From positions 1 through 7,823 of the forward strand of contig JAAZOZ010000113.1 in assembly GCA_012797505.1 (NCBI GenBank): a stretch of DNA of 7,823 bases, in the 5' to 3' direction. Every line of letters begins with the position of its first letter. Positions within the stretch are counted from its first letter, which is position 1. Positions 1 through 5,565 of the stretch are shown here, piece after piece. This DNA comes from Smithella sp. (GTDB taxonomy: Bacteria > Desulfobacterota > Syntrophia > Syntrophales > Smithellaceae). The notes below the pieces were generated by a model. It saw nothing but the letters and a program-made list of their open reading frames with translations, did not search any database and was not told the DNA's origin. Both the position numbers and the translations under genes were made by a program.

Positions 1-45
1 ATAGCCTACAAGACCGAAAACGTGGTACAGAAAACTCGTGGACAT
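1..45 (-). CDS. 5' end of a probable ISL3-family transposase (runs off the left edge)
   Basis: An ATG at 45-43 on the minus strand opens a frame that stays open to the window edge and reads MSTSFLYHVFGLVGY. From memory, this start (MSTS-LLYH-FG--GY) is typical of ISL3-type DDE transposases, which bind the element ends and carry out cut-and-paste transposition. Only 15 codons are visible, so neither the zinc-binding N-terminal domain nor the catalytic residues can be checked. A strong ribosome binding site (AAGGAGG on the minus strand, 58-52) sits 6 nt before the ATG, which supports a real start. The gene points away from the CoA-transferase, so that element end would lie somewhere between about 102 and 155. 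The start codon and part of the ribosome binding site lie inside an inverted repeat (40-101). Alternative: a non-transposase gene with a similar N-terminus. The family call rests on recalled similarity alone. Confidence 0.6.
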   Translation of the reverse strand, partial: MSTSFLYHVFGLVGY

Positions 46-101
46 GCTCCCCCTCCTTATATCGGAAATCTTCGTCGATTCCCTTTTGGGGGTTCATGTC
101 C
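40..101 (-). repeat. Inverted repeat able to mask the transposase ribosome binding site and start codon
   Basis: The arms are 40-53 and 88-101. On the minus strand they read GGACATG-AA-CCCCC and GGGGG-AG-CATGTCC: 7 bp plus 5 bp separated by a 2x2 mismatch, with one further A-T pair at 39/102. The loop is 34 nt. The downstream arm contains the ATG (45-43) and the last two G of the AAGGAGG ribosome binding site, so a transcript entering from outside would hide the translation start. IS10 and IS50 are known to use such leader hairpins against read-through transcription. That this one works the same way is inference. It could also contain part of the element's terminal repeat. Confidence 0.6.
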
Positions 102-155
102 ATCTTTTCAACAAAAAAAGTACGCATCAACCGGATGAACCAAATATTTTGTGTC

Positions 156-161
156 AGGAGG
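156..161 (+). promoter_or_regulatory. Ribosome binding site that decides the TTG start of the CoA-transferase
   Basis: A perfect AGGAGG lies 8 nt before TTG 170. Another in-frame TTG at 164 is too close to be served by it. The in-frame ATG at 188 has no comparable site at the right distance. Confidence 0.8.
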
Positions 162-169
162 ATTTGAAT

Positions 170-1543
170 TTGAAAAATTTTCAGGAAATGTACAAGGAAA
201 AACTGCGAACGGCCGAAGAGGCGGTGCGCATCGTCAAATCAGGCGACTGGATCGATTTCGCCATGTTCAACGGCAAACCGGTTGTCTGCGACCGTGCGCT
301 TGCGGCCCGCAAGGAGGAGCTGAAGGACATCAACATCATGGCGGCGGTAACGATTCCGCCGGTTCCTGAAGTCGTGCTCAAGGACCCCCAGGGTGAAGTT
401 TTCACGTATAACGATCAGCACTTCAGTCTGCTCACCCGCATCCTGCAGCAGCAATGCAAAGGGGTTTTCTATCAGCCGACGCTCTACGGCGAGTCGGAGC
501 TCTACATGAGATACGCTCAGTCGGACCCGTCAAAGCTGGGCACGAACCTGCGCGATGTTTTCTTCTGCCAGGTGACGCCGATGGATAAAGACGGCTTCTT
601 CAACTGGGGCCTGCACAATTCCTGCTGCTATCTTCAGGCCACCACGGCCAAGGCCTGCATTTTGGAAGTGAACGAAAATATCCCCTATTGCTACGGCGGA
701 AACATGGAGCGAATCCATATCTCCGAAGTCACCTATGTCGTGGAAGGCGAAAACACGCCGCTGGCCGAACTGCCCGAAGTTTCGCCGACCGACACGGACC
801 GGAAAATCGCCGAAAATGTGCTGAGCTACCTGAAAGACGGCGACTGCATTCAGCTGGGCATCGGCGGCATGCCGAACATTCTGGGGAAGATGATCAGCGA
901 GACGGATTTGAAAGACCTGGGGGGCTGGACGGAAATGCTGGTGGACGCCTACCGGGACATGTACGAATCCGGAAGAATGACCGGCAAACATAAGAAATTC
1001 GACACGGGAAAAATCAATTACACCTTCGCGCTGGGGAACAAAAAGCTATACGAGTGGATGGACCACAATCCCGCCATCGCCTCCTGTTCCGTCGGCTACG
1101 TGAATCACCCGACGCAGCTTTGCCAGATCGACAACCTCGTCTCCATCAACCAGGCGCTGCAGGTGGATCTGTACGGCCAGGTGAACGCGGAAAGCTCGGG
1201 ATTCAAACAGGTGTCCGGCAACGGCGGCATGTCGGACTTTGTTCTCGGCGCCTACTGGTCCAAAGGCGGACGAAGCTTCATCTGTCTGCCCTCCACCCAC
1301 ACCAACAAAGACGGCTCGGTGATCTCCAGGATCGTGCCGAACTTCGACATCGGCTCCATTACCACCGTGACCCGCCAGATGGTGAACCATGTGGTCACCG
1401 AATACGGCTGCGTGTCGCTGAAAACCTGCCCCACCTGGCATCGGGCGGAAAAACTGATTTCCATCGCCCATCCGGATTTCAGAGACGACCTGATCAAGGA
1501 AGCGGAAAAGAGAAAGATCTGGAGGCCCTCCAACAAAAAATAG
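170..1543 (+). CDS. Acetyl-CoA hydrolase/transferase family CoA-transferase
   Basis: Cytoplasmic enzyme expected to move CoA from an acyl-CoA to a free short-chain acid such as acetate or butyrate, by a ping-pong mechanism through a glutamyl-CoA thioester. Numbered from the TTG start (457 aa), the N-terminal half forms the first Rossmann-like CoA-transferase domain. LGIGGMPN lies at 229-236. WTEMLVD at 254-260 holds the likely catalytic Glu255 (codon 932-934), aligning with the TE motif of 4-hydroxybutyrate CoA-transferase and AarC. GQVNAES is at 336-342, and the CoA-loop motif SGNGGMSDF with GAYWSKGG follows at 349-367. Length fits the family. Start choice: TTG at 170 has AGGAGG (156-161) 8 nt upstream. 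The same frame is open back to a GTG at 38, but that extension runs into the IS-like leader and has no family character. ATG 188 lacks a good ribosome binding site. Relatives include butyryl-CoA:acetate, 4-hydroxybutyrate and succinyl-CoA:acetate transferases; the substrate cannot be read from sequence. No convincing promoter is seen upstream. Confidence 0.9.
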   Translation: MKNFQEMYKEKLRTAEEAVRIVKSGDWIDFAMFNGKPVVCDRALAARKEELKDINIMAAVTIPPVPEVVLKDPQGEVFTYNDQHFSLLTRILQQQCKGVFYQPTLYGESELYMRYAQSDPSKLGTNLRDVFFCQVTPMDKDGFFNWGLHNSCCYLQATTAKACILEVNENIPYCYGGNMERIHISEVTYVVEGENTPLAELPEVSPTDTDRKIAENVLSYLKDGDCIQLGIGGMPNILGKMISETDLKDLGGWTEMLVDAYRDMYESGRMTGKHKKFDTGKINYTFALGNKKLYEWMDHNPAIASCSVGYVNHPTQLCQIDNLVSINQALQVDLYGQVNAESSGFKQVSGNGGMSDFVLGAYWSKGGRSFICLPSTHTNKDGSVISRIVPNFDIGSITTVTRQMVNHVVTEYGCVSLKTCPTWHRAEKLISIAHPDFRDDLIKEAEKRKIWRPSNKK

Positions 1544-1590
1544 ACGGAAAGCGCGTCTTCACCGGCGCTGCTTCAAGAAAGCGAAAAGAA

Positions 1591-1621
1591 TGAGGGGAAC
1601 GGTTTGACGCCGTTCCCCTCA
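1591..1621. terminator. Bidirectional hairpin terminator between the convergent CoA-transferase and lemA operons
   Basis: A perfect 12-bp stem (TGAGGGGAACGG at 1591-1602 pairing with 1610-1621) encloses a 7-nt loop, TTTGACG. It lies 47 nt after the CoA-transferase stop and 11 nt after the lemA stop. On the minus strand the stem is followed by a T-rich run (TTCTTTTCGCTTTC), a fair intrinsic terminator for the lemA operon. On the plus strand there is no T run, so termination there is less sure. Confidence 0.8.
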
Positions 1622-1632
1622 CGAATAGGGGA

Positions 1633-2205
1633 TCAGAATTTGACCTGAGGCGGGGCTTTGGCTTCCCTGGGCGCTTCAAAGAAAGCGGCCTCCTTAAACC
1701 CGAACATAGAGGCGATGAGATTGGCCGGGAACGTCCGGATGGCCTGATTGTAGATTTTCACCGCGTCGTTGTATCTCATTCTTTCCACGGCAATGCGGTT
1801 TTCCGTGCCGGCCAGTTCAGTCTGCAGTTGCATGAAATTCTGATTCGACTTCAAATCCGGGTAGCGCTCCACCACGACCATCAGACGGTTGAGGGCGCCG
1901 GAGAGTTCATTATTGGCCGCGATCTTGTCGGGAACCGTTCCGGCTCCTCCGACTTTCGAGCGCGCGTTCGTCACTTCCACCAGCACATCCTTCTCCTGCT
2001 TGGCGTAGCCTTTGACCGTTTCCACCAGATTGGGAATCAAGTCGTAGCGGCGCTGCAGTTGATTTTCCACCTGCGCCCAGGCCGCCTTGATGGCGACGTC
2101 CATTTGGACGAATTTGTTGTAGTTGCCCGCGAAAAGGGAATACAGAGAAATTCCCAAAACCGCAATGACCGCCGCCACAATGATGATTTTCTTTCCTGCC
2201 GACAT
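1633..2205 (-). CDS. lemA: LemA family membrane-anchored protein
   Basis: LemA proteins are widespread, N-terminally anchored helical-bundle envelope proteins whose biochemical role is not settled. This one has 190 residues, near the usual size. A single hydrophobic segment at residues 7-26 is followed by the hallmark LQRRYDLIPNLVETVKGYA at 50-68, then YPDLKSNQNFMQLQTEL (115-131) with TENRIAVER following, RYND near 144-147, and a C-terminal FGF and FFE region. Start choice: the ATG at 2205 has GGAGG (2218-2214) 8 nt upstream. An ATG 15 nt further upstream (2220) overlaps that site and has none of its own. It is the last gene of a three-gene operon with a TPM-domain protein and a nucleotidyltransferase-like protein, 24 nt after the preceding stop. 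TPM and LemA genes are neighbours in many bacteria, which supports a shared envelope function. Confidence 0.93.
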   Translation of the reverse strand: MSAGKKIIIVAAVIAVLGISLYSLFAGNYNKFVQMDVAIKAAWAQVENQLQRRYDLIPNLVETVKGYAKQEKDVLVEVTNARSKVGGAGTVPDKIAANNELSGALNRLMVVVERYPDLKSNQNFMQLQTELAGTENRIAVERMRYNDAVKIYNQAIRTFPANLIASMFGFKEAAFFEAPREAKAPPQVKF

Positions 2206-2229
2206 TTTTTTCTCCTCCATCGCGTTGAA

Positions 2230-2958
2230 TTATTTTAACCCATCGATCCTATGACAGACTTTTTCCACTTCCCGCAAATACTTTTTGAACACCCCGATCA
2301 CTTCTTCGCCGGAAAGATGGTCCTCTTTGGCCTTGATTTCGAAACAGCGCGCAAAGACGTTTGCGTCGACGCCAAAAACCCTGCCCGCTTCCTCAATCGT
2401 TTCCTTCTTTTGCCGGGGGAGGCCTGCCTGCTTTAAATACAGCATGGCGTTAAAAACGGAAACCAGGGCGACGAGTGACCGGCCGATCAGTTCTCTGACG
2501 CGCCGCGCCGACCCTTCGGATTCCAGATACCCTTCCCGAAGCAAAATGATCTTGGATTTGAGTTCCCGTTCGATCTGCAGGCGTAGATCCTCCGGTTTGA
2601 ACACCAGCGGCTCCAGAACATTTTCCCCGTAAATCAAAACGCAATGGTTCTGCATGTTGAGAAATTCAATCGGATAGGCGTCGAGCGAGGAAGAAATGAA
2701 TTCCTGCGTCAGGACGAGCGGCACGGCCACATTGCGCTTTCTCCATTTTTTCACCGGGGCAAAAGCGTCTTCCAGGCGGCTCATGCCTTCCGGCGTCAGG
2801 ACGACCAGAAGATTGATGTCCGATTTTCCCTTCACATAGGAGCCGCCCGCCGCGCTGCCGTAAAGCATCAGAGAAACCAGATCCCTGCCGAAGGCATTGA
2901 GCCAGTCCTCGGTCAGGGGAACAAAAATGTCTTGAGGCTGATTCGGTATTCTTGCCAT
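2230..2958 (-). CDS. Nucleotidyltransferase-fold protein with a degenerate active site and helical C-terminal domain
   Basis: The protein has 242 residues. The N-terminal part (about 25-110) has the pol-beta/MNT nucleotidyltransferase pattern: a hydrophobic strand, LYGSAAGG with G34-S35, then KGKSDINLLVVL. Active members carry D-x-D at the second element and a third Asp on the next strand (often VDLV). Here the second Asp is Asn49 (SDIN), and the third position appears to be Pro80 in VAVPLVL. Only Asp47 remains of the expected metal ligands, so transferase activity is doubtful. The rest (about 125-242) is predicted all-helical, like HEPN-type partner domains, and ends with an R-x6-H (Arg229, His236). 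Start choice: ATG 2958 has AAGGA (2971-2967) 8 nt upstream; ATG 2967 overlaps that site. It lies between the TPM and LemA genes with short gaps (17 and 24 nt), so it is co-transcribed. Its role is not known to me; nucleotide binding or regulation is a guess. Confidence 0.8.
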   Translation of the reverse strand: MARIPNQPQDIFVPLTEDWLNAFGRDLVSLMLYGSAAGGSYVKGKSDINLLVVLTPEGMSRLEDAFAPVKKWRKRNVAVPLVLTQEFISSSLDAYPIEFLNMQNHCVLIYGENVLEPLVFKPEDLRLQIERELKSKIILLREGYLESEGSARRVRELIGRSLVALVSVFNAMLYLKQAGLPRQKKETIEEAGRVFGVDANVFARCFEIKAKEDHLSGEEVIGVFKKYLREVEKVCHRIDGLK

Positions 2959-2975
2959 GTTCTCCATCCTTCGTT

Positions 2976-3770
2976 TTAAAAACCGCGGCCTGCGCCGCCG
3001 CCGCCGCTCATGCCGCCGCCGAAACCGCCAAACCCGCCGCCGAAGCCTCCGGAGCCGCCTCCCCGGCCGCCGCCGGAAAGCACCATCAACAGAATCCAGG
3101 GCAGCATCTCCCGTCCTGTTCTCGTTCCCAGAAGAACGGCCGCGGCAATCAGAAAAAACAGGATTCCCAAAATATTGATGCCCTTCTTTTCCGGGCGGGC
3201 GGCGCTGCGGTAAAAGGAGAAATCGCCGGTCAACTGAACCTTCGCGTCTTTGGCGAGATAGGCGCCGCAGGCCAGCATTGCATTGTAAAGCGCCTTGCCG
3301 GTCTCCCCCGCCTTGAGATGAGGCGCCACGACCTGATCGAGGATCGCGCCCACCCTGCCGTCCGGCAGGACGCCTTCGACGCCGTAGCCGGTTTCTATGC
3401 GGATTTTCCGCTCCTTGACGGCCAGCAGAATCAAAACACCCTTGTCCTCGCCTTTTTTCCCGATCCCCCAGGCCTGATAAAGACCGCTCGCATAAAGGTT
3501 GATTTCTTCGGCAGGCCCCAGTTCCGCCAGCGAAACCACGACGATCGCCGTTCCTGTCTTCTCCAGAATTTCCCGCGACAGGGATTCCATTTTTGCGGCA
3601 TTTTCAGGATCGATCACGCCGGCAAAATCATTGACGGCCGTTCCCTTATGCGCAGGGAACCGATCCGCCGCTTCCGCAGCAAAAGAGGTCAGCGCAATCA
3701 GGACAAATACACACAGAACAAGTAAGGTTCGGAGCCGCGCCGGCAAATCGTATGGTTCGTTAATTTTCAC
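2976..3770 (-). CDS. TPM-domain (YgcG-like) secreted or membrane protein with glycine-rich tail
   Basis: The protein has 264 residues. A signal peptide or anchor spans about residues 12-35 (LRTLLVLCVFVLIALTSF, then AEA-AD as a possible cleavage site). The TPM domain (Pfam TPM_phosphatase) covers about 45-175, with VNDFAGVI near 47, WGIGKKGEDKGVLILLAV at 101-118 and IRIETGYGVEGVLPDGRVG at 123-141. A transmembrane segment lies at about 199-216, with a second hydrophobic stretch at 222-231. The last 33 residues are nearly all Gly with Phe, Ser and Arg, as is common in this family. The domain is probably on the outer side of the inner membrane. TPM proteins have been linked to photosystem II repair in plants and to envelope functions in bacteria, but the bacterial activity is unclear. 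It is first in the operon with the nucleotidyltransferase-like gene and lemA. The start is GTG at 3770 with only a weak purine-rich GAAGAG upstream, so the start is less certain than the gene. Confidence 0.9.
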   Translation of the reverse strand: MKINEPYDLPARLRTLLVLCVFVLIALTSFAAEAADRFPAHKGTAVNDFAGVIDPENAAKMESLSREILEKTGTAIVVVSLAELGPAEEINLYASGLYQAWGIGKKGEDKGVLILLAVKERKIRIETGYGVEGVLPDGRVGAILDQVVAPHLKAGETGKALYNAMLACGAYLAKDAKVQLTGDFSFYRSAARPEKKGINILGILFFLIAAAVLLGTRTGREMLPWILLMVLSGGGRGGGSGGFGGGFGGFGGGMSGGGGAGRGF

Positions 3771-3809
3771 AAAAGGCTCTTCAATGGTTGTTTTTTCTTC
3801 ACGGTCGGA

Positions 3810-3838
3810 ACTATTGCGTAAAGCCCGGGCCCTGTCAA
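3810..3838 (-). promoter_or_regulatory. Sigma70-type promoter of the TPM-NTase-lemA operon
   Basis: On the minus strand a perfect -35 TTGACA (3838-3833) is followed by a 17-bp spacer and a -10 AATAGT (3815-3810, four of six consensus bases). This predicts transcription starting near 3803 and a leader of about 33 nt before the GTG at 3770. It lies in the divergent gap before the radical SAM gene. Confidence 0.7.
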
Positions 3839-3899
3839 CTCAAATATAGGCATGAGATATTGCTTGCGCAAGGCGTCATTCAATACTAAACATTCGCCG

Positions 3900-5444
3900 A
3901 TGACAACTGCAAAGATCATTTTCATTCATCCTCCCGTCGTGAAACCCTCCGAACCGCCGGCGGGCATTGCCAGACTTTCCGCCTGCCTGAAAGCCAACAG
4001 CGTCGAGCACGGCGTCATCGACGCTAATCTGGAAGGCATGCTCCATCTGATGCGCGCCTTCGCCCGCACGGAAACGCCTGTCGGCCGCTGGAGTCGCCGC
4101 GCCTGCAAAAACCTGGAGGAAAACCTGGCCGCGCTGCAAAACCCCGGTACTTTCTGCAATCAAAGCCGGTATTCCCGCGCCGTCATGGATATTCACCGCG
4201 TTCTGCACACGGCCGGGAAGCCCTTCGGCGTTCAATTGTCTCTGTCCGACTATGAAGACGGCCGACGCTCCCCGCTGAGAAGCGTTGATTTAATTCAGGC
4301 GGCCGAACAGCCGGAAGTCAATCCTTTTTATTCTTACTTTTCCGCGCGTCTGGCGCAGGCGCTTGAGGAATCTCCGGACTTTATCGGCTTCTCCATGAAT
4401 TTCTTAAGCCAGGCGCTCTGCACCATGGCCATGATCGGCTTCGTCAAAAAAATTCATCCGCGGCAGAAAATTCTCCTGGGCGGATCGCTCGCAACTTCCT
4501 GGATTCGTCTTTCGGGGCGAACGAATCTGTTTTCCGGCCTGGTTGACCGAATGGTGGAAGGAGCGGGGGAGGAAAAACTCTTGGCGCTGCTGGGCATGCC
4601 CCCTCGCCGGGAAGGCCCCTCGGCCGATTATGACCTGCTGGAAAAAAACCGATATTTTTCTCCCGGTTTTATCCTGCCCTACAGCGCGGCCGAGGGCTGC
4701 TGGTGGCGAAAATGTTCTTTCTGCCCGGAAAAGGCGGAAGCAAATCCCTACCGGCCTCTGTCGGCCTCCCGCGCCGCGGCGGAATTGGAAGCGCTTGCGC
4801 GAAAGACGCAGGCGTCCCTGATTCATCTTCTGGACAGCTCTATTTCTCCCGCGCTCCTGCAGGCGCTGATCGAAAATCCGCCCGGTTCGCCCTGGTACGG
4901 CTTTGCCCGCGCAACGAGGCATCTGGCGGATGAGGATTTTTGCCGGGCGCTGAAAAAAAGCGGCTGCGCGATGCTGAAGCTCGGCATGGAATCCGGTCAT
5001 CAGGGAGTTCTGGATGCCCTCTCCAAAGGCATCGATCTTGCCGAAGCCTCTGCTGCGCTCCGGGCGCTCCATCGCGCAGGCATTGCCGTCTATGGTTATT
5101 TTCTGTTCGGCACGCCGCCGGAAACGGAGGCAGACGCGCACGAAACGCTGGATTTCATCGTTCGGCATTCCGAATATATTTCTTTTTTGAATCTGGCGAT
5201 TTTCAATCTGCCGGCCGGGAGCGAAGAAGCCCGCAGCCTGTCCACACAGAAATTTTATGAAGGCGATCTGTCCCTGTACCGAAGCTTTTTGCACCCCGCC
5301 GGATGGCAGCGTGGGAATGTTCGCAATTTCATTGAAAAAACATTAAAAAAGCATCCGGCTGTCGCTCCCATCATCCGGCGCACGCCGGAATTTTTCACTT
5401 CCAACCACGCGCCTTTTTTTGCCTTTTTGAAAAATTCAAAATAA
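3900..5444 (+). CDS. B12-binding-type radical SAM protein of unknown substrate
   Basis: The protein has 514 residues from ATG 3900. KIIFIHPPVVKPSEPPAGIA (5-24) looks like the first strand and loop of a cobalamin-binding Rossmann domain. PDFIGFSMNFLSQAL (159-173), then KILLGGSLATSW and VEGAGEEKLLALL, complete it. No DxHxxG lower-ligand histidine is seen, as in many radical SAM proteins of this architecture. The radical SAM core follows, with its [4Fe-4S] motif CWWRKCSFC (Cys267, Cys272, Cys275), spaced CX4CX2C instead of CX3CX2C. LKLGMESGHQGVLDALSKGI (359-378) and GYFLFGTPPETEADA (399-413) are the usual SAM-contacting strands. A third segment ends TPEFFTSNHAPFF. These proteins typically do radical methylations or rearrangements using cobalamin and SAM; the substrate here is unknown. 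Start choice: residues before ATG 3900 (in-frame ATG 3852) lack family character, although neither start has a clear ribosome binding site. It stands alone between divergent and downstream units; no precursor peptide is visible nearby. Confidence 0.85.
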   Translation: MTTAKIIFIHPPVVKPSEPPAGIARLSACLKANSVEHGVIDANLEGMLHLMRAFARTETPVGRWSRRACKNLEENLAALQNPGTFCNQSRYSRAVMDIHRVLHTAGKPFGVQLSLSDYEDGRRSPLRSVDLIQAAEQPEVNPFYSYFSARLAQALEESPDFIGFSMNFLSQALCTMAMIGFVKKIHPRQKILLGGSLATSWIRLSGRTNLFSGLVDRMVEGAGEEKLLALLGMPPRREGPSADYDLLEKNRYFSPGFILPYSAAEGCWWRKCSFCPEKAEANPYRPLSASRAAAELEALARKTQASLIHLLDSSISPALLQALIENPPGSPWYGFARATRHLADEDFCRALKKSGCAMLKLGMESGHQGVLDALSKGIDLAEASAALRALHRAGIAVYGYFLFGTPPETEADAHETLDFIVRHSEYISFLNLAIFNLPAGSEEARSLSTQKFYEGDLSLYRSFLHPAGWQRGNVRNFIEKTLKKHPAVAPIIRRTPEFFTSNHAPFFAFLKNSK

Positions 5445-5458
5445 TTCTTTTCCTTCTA

Positions 5459-5486
5459 TTGACAATGCCTAGATGTTGTGGTTAAT
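5459..5486 (+). promoter_or_regulatory. Probable sigma70-type promoter of nrdJ
   Basis: A perfect -35 TTGACA (5459-5464) is followed after 16 bp by GTTAAT (5481-5486, four of six consensus bases). The spacer is almost exactly filled by the first NrdR-box-like site. The predicted start near 5493 gives a leader of about 70 nt before ATG 5566, too short to hold a cobalamin riboswitch. Confidence 0.6.
5466..5481 (+). promoter_or_regulatory. NrdR box 1 (upstream half of the operator pair)
   Basis: TGCCTAGATGTTGTGG fits the NrdR box acaCwAtATaTwGtgt at about 10 of 16 positions and keeps the core C-w-A-n-A-T-n-T-w-G (5469-5478). It lies between the -35 and -10 elements, so bound NrdR would block RNA polymerase. 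Alone it would be weak; the exact spacing from box 2 makes it credible. Confidence 0.65.
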
Positions 5487-5496
5487 GGAAGCCATC

Positions 5497-5512
5497 ATAC
5501 AATATGTAGTAT
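5497..5512 (+). promoter_or_regulatory. NrdR box 2 (downstream half of the operator pair)
   Basis: ATACAATATGTAGTAT fits the NrdR box consensus at about 13 of 16 positions and is an imperfect palindrome (12 of 16). It starts exactly 31 bp after box 1, leaving a 15-bp gap. This is the normal arrangement for NrdR, the ATP/dATP-responsive repressor of ribonucleotide reductase genes, and puts both sites on the same face of the helix. Confidence 0.78.
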
Positions 5513-5565
5513 TTTTTAATTGTTTACTAACCCTCTTATTTTCATACACAAAGGAGTTCATTTTC

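Noticed and set aside
1..138. Plus-strand frame open from 1 to a stop at 136-138, as a possible end of an upstream gene
   Set aside because: The 45 codons are Pro- and Arg-rich and without recognisable character. The minus-strand start with a strong ribosome binding site explains the region better.
2985..3080. GC-rich CCGCCG-type repeat tract
   Set aside because: It encodes the glycine-rich tail that is usual for TPM-domain proteins. It is low-complexity coding sequence rather than an independent repeat element.
2952..3725. 257-codon plus-strand open frame opposite the TPM gene
   Set aside because: Its Ala-rich start is the reverse complement of the glycine-tail codons. The TPM domain on the minus strand explains the region.
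4404..5294. 296-codon open frame antisense to the radical SAM gene
   Set aside because: Same composition artefact; it has no ribosome binding site or recognisable motif, and the plus-strand protein is clearly real.
5425..5441. Hairpin TTTTGAA-aaa-TTCAAAA at the end of the radical SAM gene
   Set aside because: It has seven pairs, only one of them G-C, with a 3-nt loop, and overlaps the last codons. It is too weak to call a terminator.
5445..5565. Possible cobalamin riboswitch before the B12-dependent reductase
   Set aside because: Only about 120 nt are available, and I see no B12-box-like conserved core. The space is taken up by a promoter, two NrdR boxes and a ribosome binding site.
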